A DNA stretch of 64,000 bases. It comes from an uncultured Mollicutes bacterium (GTDB lineage: Bacteria > Bacillota_I > Bacilli_A > RF39 > UBA660). The stretch lies in assembly GCA_900550145.1 (NCBI GenBank), contig URRF01000001.1:1-64000 (forward strand). Direction: 5' to 3'. Made by a program: the position numbers and the translations under genes. This document shows positions 25,343-34,400 of the stretch, one piece after another; position 1 is the stretch's first letter, and each line of letters begins with the position of its first letter. The notes below the pieces were generated by a model, which was not told the origin of the DNA, did not search any database, and worked only from the letters and a program-made list of their open reading frames with translations.

Positions 25343-25666
25343 ATGGAATATAAAAATATTATTAATATTAAAATAAAAGATTTTCAATTAACTGAAAATA
25401 ATACTTATAAATGTCTTAATAAACAATTTGTAGATACTGAACATTTATATGTTTTTGATTATAATAGAGGAAAAATATTTCATATAGATGTTCCTATAAA
25501 TACTCAAAATGAAGATATTCCTAATATTTTAGAAGAATATGGTCTTAAAGAATCTGAATGTAATTATATGATTACTGAATATCCTTGTAAAATAATAAAT
25601 TTAACTTATGAAGATAAAATTGTTAGTAAAGAAAATAAAACACAAGATAATAAAGTTTCTATATAA
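25343..25666 (+). CDS. Hypothetical protein
   Basis: This is a 107-residue protein with no motif recognised. It starts 3 nt after thyX and overlaps the next gene by 59 nt. The C-terminal 20 residues are Lys/Asn-rich and probably disordered. Confidence 0.55.
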   Translation: MEYKNIINIKIKDFQLTENNTYKCLNKQFVDTEHLYVFDYNRGKIFHIDVPINTQNEDIPNILEEYGLKESECNYMITEYPCKIINLTYEDKIVSKENKTQDNKVSI

Positions 25667-26396
25667 TTATTTTAAAAAGATTTATATTAGAAATATAAAT
25701 ATTGCTGATAATGAAATTCTTCAATATGCTCATAATGAACTTACTATTGCTGGACATAATAAAAATTCTAAATATTATAATGATATAATAGAGGTTATTA
25801 TTGATATAAATAAAAATAATAATATTAATTCATCTATTAAACATAATATTTCTATTATTAATAAATTATGCGATAAAGTTCCAATTACTCCTTTAACTTT
25901 AAATGAAGATGAATTTGAACAAAGTATTGTTTCTAAAATACTATATATAAATAAAAGATATAATAAAATTTATAAATATCTTAATAAAATGTGTTTTACT
26001 AATGCTTATTCTATATCTCCACAATATATTTTATCTACTAAAACAAAAAAACTTTTTCCTTTTAGTACAGATTTATCTTGGAAAAGTGATGTATTTGAAA
26101 CTAAACAAGGAATTTTAACTGGTAGATATTTTAATACTTGTTACATAAAAGAATGTCAAATTAAATCTGGTTATTATATCCCTTTTAATACTATTAAATT
26201 AAAAGGTGTTAAAGTTGAAATCAAAGAGTTTATATATATAATGGCTATAGATTGTGAAAATGACGATTTAATTAGACTTTCTAATTTATATGATATTGAT
26301 TGGAAAAATTGTTTTTGTATGAAAGATATTCGTCTTGAAGATGTTACTCCTGAACTTGAAAAAAGAGCTTTTGAAGAAATTGAAAATAATAAATAA
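25608..26396 (+). CDS. Phage protein with PLTPLT-type motif, paralog 1
   Basis: This 262-residue protein is a distant paralog of 27172-27900. Both share INKL...(I/L)(T/S)PLTL-x-x-DEF and a strand-turn G-(I/V)-(L/V)-TG-x-Y-x-x-TC-x-I. The PLTxLTxxxDEF core is known from short phage proteins of unknown function. The basic N-terminus (MKIKLLVKKIKHKIIKFLYN) comes from the overlap with the previous gene. A start later in the frame cannot be excluded. Confidence 0.6.
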   Translation: MKIKLLVKKIKHKIIKFLYNYFKKIYIRNINIADNEILQYAHNELTIAGHNKNSKYYNDIIEVIIDINKNNNINSSIKHNISIINKLCDKVPITPLTLNEDEFEQSIVSKILYINKRYNKIYKYLNKMCFTNAYSISPQYILSTKTKKLFPFSTDLSWKSDVFETKQGILTGRYFNTCYIKECQIKSGYYIPFNTIKLKGVKVEIKEFIYIMAIDCENDDLIRLSNLYDIDWKNCFCMKDIRLEDVTPELEKRAFEEIENNK

Positions 26397-26405
26397 TAAA
26401 TAAAT

Positions 26406-27170
26406 ATGAGTAGTTTATATAATATATCTAATGATATTCTTAGTATATTTAACGAAGTTGAACAAGCAGAAGGTGAAATTACTGATGAACAATATGATGA
26501 ACTTTGTATTAAACAAGAAGAACTTAAAGAAAAACTTGATAGTTATGTAAAAGCTATTAAAGTTTGGCAAGTTGATGAACAAGCTCTTAAAGACGAAAAG
26601 AAACGATTTAATGATAGACAAAATGTTTATAAAAATCGTATTGAACGTCTTAAAAAAGCAATGCTTGAAGCTGTTATTAATTTTGGAGAAACAGGTAAAA
26701 ATAATAAGTTTATTGAACTCCCTAACGTTAGAATATTTACCAAAAATACTCAAAGTGTTGAATTTAATGAACCTCGAATAAATATATTAATTAATAAATT
26801 TAGAGATTTAATTAGAGAACTTGTTCAACAAGGAATTTTATATACAGGAGAAGATGTTGATTTAATAGGTATATTAGATAGTATTAATGCTCAATGTATC
26901 GCTGAATATGGAGAAGATTTTTCTCCTTTTAGCATATCTGATTTAGAGTATTTAACTATTAATATTTCTTATAGTAATACTATTGGTGAATTATTAAGAA
27001 ATAATCCTGATATTCTTAATCATATTGGAAAAGATATGTTTAATACTGAAATTACTAATGGAACATCTAAAGATGAAATTAAAAATGTTATAAATGTTTG
27101 TTCAAAATTAGAACAAGATCAACCTACTGTCGCCATAATAGTAAATAATCAATCTATTCAATTTAAATAA
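26406..27170 (+). CDS. Siphovirus Gp157-like protein
   Basis: In this 254-residue protein, residues 1-125 match the Gp157 layout. There is an opening LYNISNDILSIFNEVEQAEG, an acidic ITDEQYDEL, a long helix rich in Lys/Glu and then a beta segment, FIELPNVRIFTKNTQSVEF. The remaining C-terminal half is not part of that family. Gp157 proteins are found beside recombination genes in many phages and have been linked to phage resistance in Streptococcus. It is flanked by the two PLTPLT paralogs. Confidence 0.75.
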   Translation: MSSLYNISNDILSIFNEVEQAEGEITDEQYDELCIKQEELKEKLDSYVKAIKVWQVDEQALKDEKKRFNDRQNVYKNRIERLKKAMLEAVINFGETGKNNKFIELPNVRIFTKNTQSVEFNEPRINILINKFRDLIRELVQQGILYTGEDVDLIGILDSINAQCIAEYGEDFSPFSISDLEYLTINISYSNTIGELLRNNPDILNHIGKDMFNTEITNGTSKDEIKNVINVCSKLEQDQPTVAIIVNNQSIQFK

Positions 27171-27171
27171 T

Positions 27172-27900
27172 ATGTTGGGAGAATTATATAAAATTAATAA
27201 TAATGAAACTGGTTTTTCTTATGTGCTTAAACGAGAAGCTAATATAATATTAAATAAAATAGATAAAAATAATCCTACTTTTCATTATCGAAAAGAATAT
27301 TTTGATAATATTCTTAATATTTGTAAAGCCATAGATGAAATAAAACCAGAATCTGATGATGAAATAAAAGATATAATGGATACTATTAATAAACTTTATA
27401 CTACTGGTTTATTATCTCCTTTAACTTTAAAAGATGATGAATTTGCAACAGCAAGTAATTCTAATTATAAAAATAATATTCGTTATCCTTTTATTTTAAA
27501 GAGTGTTGGCGATGGTAAAATAATAAATAATAACGCATATAAAGCTAAAATTTATAATATATATAGTCATGATATTATGGCTAAAGTATTTGAAAATGAA
27601 CCAGATATTTGTTATAATCCTACTATTTTTATTAACAAAGGTGGAGTTGTTACAGGAGAATATATTTCTACATGTGAAATACGAGAAGATGTTGTAAATA
27701 AACATAATTATACTATTCAAAGCATTATTAATATTCCTTGTTCTCTTATTTTAGATAACGGTGATAGAATTATTACTGTTGACCATCGTGAACCTAAACT
27801 TAAAGTTTTAAAAGATTTTTATGAAGTTTATTTTAAGTTTGATAAAAGTATTCATGATAGAAAATATGATATTCGTAAATATGCAAAAATGTTAGCGTAA
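27172..27900 (+). CDS. Phage protein with PLTPLT-type motif, paralog 2
   Basis: This 242-residue protein aligns with 25608-26396 through the N-terminal helix (REYFDNILNICKAIDEI-like), SPLTLKDDEF (about 83-92) and GGVVTGEYISTCEIRED (about 161-177). It lies 1 nt after the Gp157-like gene and shares one base with the next start codon (TAATG), so it is tightly coupled. Function is unknown. Confidence 0.65.
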   Translation: MLGELYKINNNETGFSYVLKREANIILNKIDKNNPTFHYRKEYFDNILNICKAIDEIKPESDDEIKDIMDTINKLYTTGLLSPLTLKDDEFATASNSNYKNNIRYPFILKSVGDGKIINNNAYKAKIYNIYSHDIMAKVFENEPDICYNPTIFINKGGVVTGEYISTCEIREDVVNKHNYTIQSIINIPCSLILDNGDRIITVDHREPKLKVLKDFYEVYFKFDKSIHDRKYDIRKYAKMLA

Positions 27901-28922
27901 TGAGTAGATATATTGTTAAAGGTGTTCCATTTAGAACTAAAGGTGCAGTCAATGTTGAAGACTGCACTACTTCTGAAGAAGTTATTAAAAAAGCTGGTTT
28001 AGATTGGAGTGTTGATAAATGTTATATTTATGCAGCTATGTTATCTAATATTAAAGATAGTTTTAATGAAGGTGGTATAGATTATGCTCCTATAGATAAT
28101 ACTTATGGTATTTATCGTACTGATAAAAATATTCCATTAGGAATAGTTAAAGGTAGATATACAACTGTTCAAAATATTGATGCTTTTAAATTCTTTGACA
28201 AAGCTATTGGCAAAAATAAAGCTATTTGGCAAACAGCTGGAGCTTTTGATCAAGGTCAAAGAATATTTGTTAGTGCTAAATTACCTAATAATATTTTTGT
28301 TAAAAACGATGTTGTAGATAATTATCTTGTATTTACTACTTCTCATGATGGTTCTACTGGAGTTAAAATATTACTAACGCCTATAAGAGTTGTATGCGAA
28401 AATACTCTTAATGCTGCAATTAGAAATGCTGAAAGTTATGTCAGTTTTAGACATACTAAATCTGTTCATAATAATATAGATATTGCTGATGAAATATTAG
28501 GTATTACTAAATCTAAGATTAATTTTCTTAATGAAGTATATAATCATATGTATAAAAGTACTATAAAAGATGAAGAAGTACAAAGTTTCTTTGGTAAAGT
28601 AGTTTTTACTGATGATGAATATAGTAGAATTTATCAAACTGGACACAATATTCAACAAGTTATTATGAGAGATTTTTCTGCAATAAATGACGCTGAAATT
28701 AGTATGAAAAAAGTTAATGTAGTTGCAGAAATGAATAATTATTATTATAATGGTATTGGTCAAAAAGAAATAATTAATACTAAATGGGGTGCTTATAATG
28801 CAGTTACCGGCTATTATTCTAATATAGATAATAGTGATGGTCTTAAACGTATGGATTCTATTCTTTATGGCAGTAAAGCTAAAAAGATAGAACTTGCTGG
28901 TAATATATTAATGAATATGTAA
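27900..28922 (+). CDS. DUF932 phage/plasmid-like protein
   Basis: This 340-residue protein has the segments KGRYTTVQNIDAFKFFD, AGAFDQGQRIFVSAKLP, TTSHDGSTGVKI and IRVVCENTLNAA in the order typical of the DUF932 (phage/plasmid-like TIGR03299) family. Members are common in phages and plasmids with recombination genes; their biochemistry is unknown. It is coupled to the upstream gene and followed by dUTPase. Confidence 0.85.
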   Translation: MSRYIVKGVPFRTKGAVNVEDCTTSEEVIKKAGLDWSVDKCYIYAAMLSNIKDSFNEGGIDYAPIDNTYGIYRTDKNIPLGIVKGRYTTVQNIDAFKFFDKAIGKNKAIWQTAGAFDQGQRIFVSAKLPNNIFVKNDVVDNYLVFTTSHDGSTGVKILLTPIRVVCENTLNAAIRNAESYVSFRHTKSVHNNIDIADEILGITKSKINFLNEVYNHMYKSTIKDEEVQSFFGKVVFTDDEYSRIYQTGHNIQQVIMRDFSAINDAEISMKKVNVVAEMNNYYYNGIGQKEIINTKWGAYNAVTGYYSNIDNSDGLKRMDSILYGSKAKKIELAGNILMNM

Positions 28923-28946
28923 CAATCTTTTAACAATAAAATTAAA

Positions 28947-29495
28947 ATGAGTAAAATACCTTATGTTTTAGCAGACGCTGTTTATTATGCAGCAACAACT
29001 CCAGATGATGGAACTCTTTATGATACATTAGTTAAAATGTTTGATACTTTAGATCATGTTGGTGTTAATGTTTATCGTGAAGACGAAACCGTTAAACTTC
29101 CTGTTTATAGTAAACAAGGAGATGCTTGTATGGACGTTTATGTTCATAGTATAGAAGAAAAAGATGATCGTGTAATTTATCATACAGGACTTCATTTTAA
29201 ACTTCCTGAAGATTATGAAATGGAAATTCGTCCAAGAAGTAGTAATACTAAAACTATGGCTATAATGCAAAATAGTCCTGGTACTCTTGATGAAGGCTAT
29301 ACTGGTGAACTTATGATAGTTCATAGAGCCATTGACGCTCCATTTGTGCCTGTTATTGAATATAACGTTGGAGATAGAGTTGCTCAAATTCTTGTTCGGC
29401 ATCGTGAACAAATTATTTGGGACGAAGTAGAAACTATTGAAGAGCTTGGCGAAACTGAACGTGGAGCTGGCGGATTTGGTAGTACAGGTAAATAA
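28947..29495 (+). CDS. dut: dUTPase
   Basis: This 182-residue protein has all five trimeric dUTPase motifs: I GDACMDV (58-64), II PRSSN (96-100), III GTLDEGYTGE (112-121), IV GDRVAQIL (142-149) and V ERGAGGFGSTG (171-181). An extra N-terminal 40 residues precede the core. It hydrolyses dUTP to dUMP, which supplies ThyX and keeps uracil out of DNA, complementing the UDG-like protein. Confidence 0.95.
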   Translation: MSKIPYVLADAVYYAATTPDDGTLYDTLVKMFDTLDHVGVNVYREDETVKLPVYSKQGDACMDVYVHSIEEKDDRVIYHTGLHFKLPEDYEMEIRPRSSNTKTMAIMQNSPGTLDEGYTGELMIVHRAIDAPFVPVIEYNVGDRVAQILVRHREQIIWDEVETIEELGETERGAGGFGSTGK

Positions 29496-29518
29496 CAAAC
29501 TTTAATAATTAAACAATC

Positions 29519-29824
29519 ATGATTGCATTTGATATTTTTTATTGTGCTATAATACTATCTGTAATAGCTATTATAATATATCTTTATATTAAACTTAAAC
29601 AGCCCATTATTAATCTTATTAATACTATTAAATCTGTTTATGAACTTCTTGGTAAATTTGGTTTTATTAAACAAGATTTAGATAATACAATTAAACAAAT
29701 AAATGCTGCTCGTAGAGATATTGCTTCTATTAAAAGTAGAGTTAATGAAATTAATGACGCTGTTATTGTAAATAAAATTAATAATAAGCAAAATGTTGCT
29801 AAAACTAAGAATAATAAACAATAA
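29519..29824 (+). CDS. Membrane-anchored coiled-coil protein 1
   Basis: This 101-residue protein has an N-terminal membrane helix (FYCAIILSVIAIIIYLYI, about 7-24) followed by a helix with heptad character (FIKQDLDNTIKQINAARRDI) and a basic tail. The organisation (signal-anchor plus coiled coil) matches the 155-residue protein at 30016 and recalls i-spanins. A lysis role is only a possibility. It follows dUTPase by 23 nt. Confidence 0.6.
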   Translation: MIAFDIFYCAIILSVIAIIIYLYIKLKQPIINLINTIKSVYELLGKFGFIKQDLDNTIKQINAARRDIASIKSRVNEINDAVIVNKINNKQNVAKTKNNKQ

Positions 29825-29845
29825 TAAACAAATAATAAGCTATAA

Positions 29846-30004
29846 ATGGTGATGATTTCTCTACGGGGGATTCCACGAAGCGTAGCGGAGTGGGTATTGC
29901 TTATAAAAATCAAATTGCTAATTTTGTATATTTTGATGTTGATGCTCGTCGCTTTGCTCCTCGCGATTCCCCGTAGAGGAGTTGTAACCAATCATAGCTA
30001 TTAA
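29846..30004 (+). CDS. Possible 52-residue membrane peptide spanning two repeats
   Basis: An ORF starting at ATG 29846 (MVMISLRGIPRSVAEW...) has a hydrophobic core of about 25 residues (LLILYILMLMLVALLLAI) and ends at TAA 30002-30004. Both ends are built from dispersed-repeat sequence, read in frames (LRG, PRRG) not used by the repeat in any other gene. It may therefore be an accident of the repeats. The place between two membrane-protein genes is suggestive. Confidence 0.25.
   Translation: MVMISLRGIPRSVAEWVLLIKIKLLILYILMLMLVALLLAIPRRGVVTNHSY
29859..29895 (+). repeat. Dispersed repeat copy 9 with hairpin
   Basis: CTCTACGGGG (29859-29868) is followed by GATT and the hairpin CCACGAAGCGTAGCGGAGTG. 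It is inverted relative to copy 10, 100 bp away. Confidence 0.8.
29942..29978 (-). repeat. Dispersed repeat copy 10 with hairpin
   Basis: CCCCGTAGAG (29969-29978) is preceded by the partner hairpin region GCTCGTCGCTTTGCTCCTCG. It is the inverted mate of copy 9. Confidence 0.8.
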
Positions 30005-30015
30005 TCCGATTAATT

Positions 30016-30483
30016 ATGAATGTATTTTTGATTATATCGATTTCAACAATATTAGTTATATTAATATTGTTACTTAGATACTTGATAGTATCTATTGAAG
30101 ATCTTAAAGCTCAAATTGTTGCTTATAAAGAGCAAATTATTAAAGGTCAAGGTTATACTGATGATTTATTAAATGATATTTCTAAAGATGTTGAATATAT
30201 TCGTACTAATGTAAATCATAAAGATATGTATAATACTTGTATTGAACTTATTAGAACTACACATAATACGTTACTTGATTATATAAATAAAGCTGGTAGA
30301 CTTGGTGAAAGTACAACAAATCGTCTTATAAATATTACTAATGAAATTGGATTTACTCGTGGAGATATTAATAATATAAACGATAAAATTACAGGTATTG
30401 CTCTTATGGTTAATCGTATTGATGACAATACTACACCTAAAACGAAAATTAAAGCTAAAAATAGCTTTAAGAAATCAGAGTAA
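30016..30483 (+). CDS. Membrane-anchored coiled-coil protein 2
   Basis: In this 155-residue protein, residues 4-26 (FLIISISTILVILILLLRYL) form a membrane anchor. The rest is helical with coiled-coil segments (ISKDVEYIRTNV; IGFTRGDINNINDKI) and a Lys-rich end. It is the last rightward gene before the convergent terminator. It resembles the product at 29519 in layout, though sequence identity is low. Candidates are a spanin-like or inner-membrane scaffold protein; unproven. Confidence 0.6.
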   Translation: MNVFLIISISTILVILILLLRYLIVSIEDLKAQIVAYKEQIIKGQGYTDDLLNDISKDVEYIRTNVNHKDMYNTCIELIRTTHNTLLDYINKAGRLGESTTNRLINITNEIGFTRGDINNINDKITGIALMVNRIDDNTTPKTKIKAKNSFKKSE

Positions 30484-30506
30484 TATAATTATATTAAGTC
30501 GTAGAT

Positions 30507-30540
30507 ATATTGCGAAATTAAGCTAAAAATAGCTATTGTA
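30507..30540 (+). repeat. Partial AGCTA module
   Basis: AAGCTAAAAATAGCTAT is the 3' arm of the AGCTA module, 24 nt after the last rightward stop codon. Confidence 0.45.
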
Positions 30541-30562
30541 ACGCAAGTTAGCACCCATAGAA

Positions 30563-30604
30563 AAGCCCGTAGCAGACATTAGTTTGTTACGGGCTTATTT
30601 TTTA
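30563..30604. terminator. Bidirectional terminator between the two arms
   Basis: A perfect 9-bp stem pairs AAGCCCGTA (30563-30571) with TACGGGCTT (30588-30596), followed by ATTTTTT rightward and by TTTTC leftward. It separates convergent genes ending at 30483 (+) and 30622 (-). Confidence 0.85.
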
Positions 30605-30621
30605 AGACGTTTAACTACTGG

Positions 30622-31221
30622 TTAACGTTCAATAATAACTCTACCTTTAGAATCAAGTTTACAACCATTAGGAAATTTAAGTTCATAAAGAGTTACAAAT
30701 TCATCATAATTTCCTCTAAAAATAAAGTTATGATTAACAACATATATGGACTTTTTAGTTGTGGCAGCAAGAAGAGCAAGATTATCATCTGCACAAGGGT
30801 GAGGTACAGCTGGACGAAGTAAAGCATTAAGTGCTTCATAAAATCTTTGTCTATGACAACCAGCCCAAGCTACAAATTCTTTTTCTGGTATTTCAACAAA
30901 ATTACCATATAATTGAATATGCTTAAGTATATATCCTATAATCAAACCAGCGTATGAAGATTTATTTAGCCAATAAGGAAACATATCTCCAATAGATTGC
31001 ATACATACACAATAATTACCAAGTTTAACTTGTTTAGAAACAGAAATAAATTCTTTAGGAACAGATTCTTCTTTTAAAGATACAGTAATATGTCTATCGA
31101 CATATTCAGGATCAATAGTAAATGGAGTAGCAATAATATTTTTTACTTTATTAGTACTTTTATCTGCAATAATTTCTTTAACTTTTTTATTAGCTTTAGT
31201 TTCAAAACTGAATTGAGGCAT
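30622..31221 (-). CDS. RepL-like winged-helix protein, paralog 2
   Basis: This 199-residue protein is the paralog of the 1315-1860 product, with the same opening (FSFETKANK) and the same C-terminal block (TTKKSIYVVNHNFIFRGN, then FPNGCKLDSKGRVIIE). The middle (EIPEKEFVAWAGCHRQRFYE) would be the recognition helix; it differs from paralog 1, so DNA targets probably differ. It is leftward and ends at the convergent terminator. Its upstream region holds a near-perfect dyad and an iteron-like repeat. Its GC content is higher than the neighbouring late genes. Confidence 0.75.
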   Translation of the reverse strand: MPQFSFETKANKKVKEIIADKSTNKVKNIIATPFTIDPEYVDRHITVSLKEESVPKEFISVSKQVKLGNYCVCMQSIGDMFPYWLNKSSYAGLIIGYILKHIQLYGNFVEIPEKEFVAWAGCHRQRFYEALNALLRPAVPHPCADDNLALLAATTKKSIYVVNHNFIFRGNYDEFVTLYELKFPNGCKLDSKGRVIIER

Positions 31222-31265
31222 AGTTTAATTATGTGTTAAATTATTATATAATAAATATAGCAAAT

Positions 31266-31333
31266 AATCTGCACCATAACGCATATTTCATGTTAAAAAA
31301 ACTGTTAAATGTGCGCCACGGTGCAGATTTAAC
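31266..31333. promoter_or_regulatory. Iteron-like dyad upstream of RepL-like paralog 2
   Basis: TTAAATGTGCGCC (31305-31317) and GGTGCAGATTTAA (31320-31332) form a 13-2-13 dyad with two mismatches. AATCTGCACC occurs again at 31266-31275. This cluster of three half-sites, 45-112 bp before the start of a RepL-like gene, could be an operator or a replication origin. Confidence 0.5.
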
Positions 31334-31439
31334 ATTTCTAACTATTTGATAATCAATGATTTACAAATATTCCCTATTAATAATATATAGCTACTATACG
31401 CACTATTATATGCAATATACTCTTGGTCATGTGCAAATA

Positions 31440-31470
31440 TAAAAATAGCTGGAGAATGAACTCCAGCTAT
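31440..31470 (-). terminator. Terminator of the late arm
   Basis: Leftward, ATAGCTGGAG pairs perfectly with CTCCAGCTAT and is followed by TTTTT (31440-31444). It lies 25 nt after the stop of the 4539-residue gene. Confidence 0.9.
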
Positions 31471-31494
31471 ATAATTACCATCAATAATATTTAT

Positions 31495-34400
31495 TTAATC
31501 AGGATTAATTTGGTCAGCAATATATTTACTAATTTTCATATTTAATGCTTTCTCATTAATTCTATAATAACTATTATTTTTAGTCATATTATTAAGTCTT
31601 TCAATAACTCTATAAAGAGGAATATTACGTTTAACAAGAACATCTATTTTATTTCTTCCTTTATAAATACCAGTACTATAAACAGGATCAAAATCTTCAT
31701 CAAATAACCAACGAGCAGTATAATCCATAATCTTAATTAAATCACTTGGGCCATTATATGCAGCAATAGGACTCGACCAAAGAGTTTTACCTTCTGAATA
31801 AAGTCCCCACGGAGTGTACATTTGAGATTCAGAAAGAAGTCTATCTGCAAGATATAATCCTGTAGCAACAACATTACTTTCTTTTTCATCATCGTCATCT
31901 GTCATAGCATATATAGTAACTCCTAATAATAAAGCACTAAGAATACCATATAAATCACCAAGACAACGTTTAACAGCATTACGCTCCCACGGAGACATTA
32001 AGTTCCAATTAGTTTTAATATTGGTTATAGTATTTATTACAGCTTTAAAAGTATTTTGAACAGAAGCAACAGCTATACCAACATATCCATCTCCTTGTTT
32101 TTTAGCGTCGCTAACAACATTTCTAAATTCTTTACTAAGAAAATCAACAAAAGCAACATAAGAACCTACTTCTATAGTATTAGTTTGCTCATTATAATAT
32201 CCACGACGACGAAAACGTTTCATAACACCGGGATATAAATGTTTATGATATTGCATAACTAAACTACCCCACCAAGTAAATTCAATAAGAGCAGCACCAA
32301 GTTTATCATAAACACCATGAATTTTCTTATTAAGATTAACAGTTTTATTTTTTATATCATTAATCATATCTGGAGTAATTTCTGCTCCAGCTTTTGGAAC
32401 AATTTCTCCATTCTTTAATTCAAGTAGATCAATAATAGCAGGTTTAGTTTTCCATTCTTCTTTAGCTTTTTTAATAGCTTGATTTTTAGCATGAATATAT
32501 TCTTGAATTATTTCTTTACTCGCATGTGCTCTAAGGAAATCTTCTATAATATTATGTTTAAAAGTATCATATTTAAATTGTTCAGTTTTATCTTGTTTAA
32601 TAATACGTTTAAATTCTTTTAGTTCTTCAAGTAAATCTTTATCTTTAGAAATAATAGAAACCATAGTATCATATTCTAACTTCCAAATATATTCAGAAAA
32701 ACTTCCACAACGTTTAACACCGTCTACATCATCAAATATTTTATTAGATTTAAGAACAGCAAATAAAACAGTGTTTTGCATAAAATGTTCACCACCAGAT
32801 TGTAAACTATACATTAAATTACGCATTCTACGAGCATATTCTCCAGCGGTTTCTCCACGAACTCTTTCTGTCATTGCGTCAAAATCAACAACTTTAAAAT
32901 ATTTAGTTAATGCGACAGCAAAGTTATCACTTTTATCTTTATACATATCACCAATCATTCGTAAAGAATTATTCATATACATTCCTATAGCTTCTCTAAT
33001 ATCATTTTTACTAAGATTATCTCCAGCAAATGCTTCACCCATGATATTTGCAAAACCAGTACCAATATTAGATATACCTCCAGTCACATTAAAAATCATA
33101 TATTTAGCAGAAGTAATATTACGAGCTAAATCTGCATATTTATTTAATTTAGACTTTTCTTTAAATTGTTCAAAAATAAGACGACGAGTAAAACCATAAA
33201 CTTGTTTTAAAGTATTATCTTGACTAATTGTATGATAATTATCTTGAATATCAACACTTGTTCTTTTATTAATAACAGGTCTACCAGTAAATTTACTAAT
33301 TTTGACAGCTTCAGTATTTTTTAAATCTTCTTGAAGTAAGTATAACCAATTTTTAGCTTTATTACGAGCATTTATAACAACTTGATTAGAAATAGCTTCT
33401 GCAAATACACTACGATAATCTTTATCAAATAGTTGTTTATCTATTTCAAGATTATGCTTTTTAATTTCTTCATTTTTCTTTTTAGTATCTTGAAGATATT
33501 TACGATAATTTTCGTCTTTTTCTCCAATTCCTTTAGGACGAATTTCTTCTAATTCTTGATAACCTTTACCTTTTAGAAGTTTAAGCATATCATTTTCAAC
33601 TTCATAATCATTAGCATAATCAACTTTAGCATTCCATCTATCTTCACTATCGTTTCTAAACTCTAAACCAGTAACTCCTAATAATTGATTAACAACCCAT
33701 TTTGTATCAGTAACAACTTTACGTCTACGAGGAATATAACCTTGTTCAACAAATGTATTATGTTTATTATGTTCAGCAAAAAAATCCATAGTTTCTTGAA
33801 GTAAACTTTGCATTTCTTTTTCTTTAGGACTTAAAGTAACATAATTATTATAATGTCCATTATCTCTATTATAGTTATTACTATATTTTTTATATTTTTT
33901 ATTTACATATTCATCTTTAACTTGTTTTTCAGCATTTTCATTAGTAGGAACATAACTATAAGTACCTTTAAGAGAACCCTCTGGATTAACTTTCATTTCA
34001 GTCCAAACACGAAGTGGTTCAAATTTATGTTTATATGGATTATAAACATGATTAACATCAAACCATTCTTTAAAATCACCATTATTGCTTGCTTCATTCA
34101 TAGCAGCATAATAGTATTCATTAGGAATAAAATCAACATTATTTTCTATAAGCTCTCTTGCAGCAGTTTTCTTTTTATTAATATATTTATCATTTTTTGG
34201 TTCTATATATCCATAAATGTCATTATTAGGAGTATAATTACCGTTATCATCTAATATAATTTCTCCACTATTATCTAATTGACAGAAAATATTAATAAAA
34301 GTATCAAAATCTTTAGTACCTTTTAAATTACTTAAAGCCCAACTAAGTTCTGTATTAAAAGCAGTATTATTAGTTTTAAATTCAACTTCTTGTTTAAATT

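Noticed and set aside
29638..29991. Leftward 117-codon ORF
   Set aside because: It spans the two dispersed repeats and runs antisense to the coiled-coil gene; start and end fall in repeat sequence.
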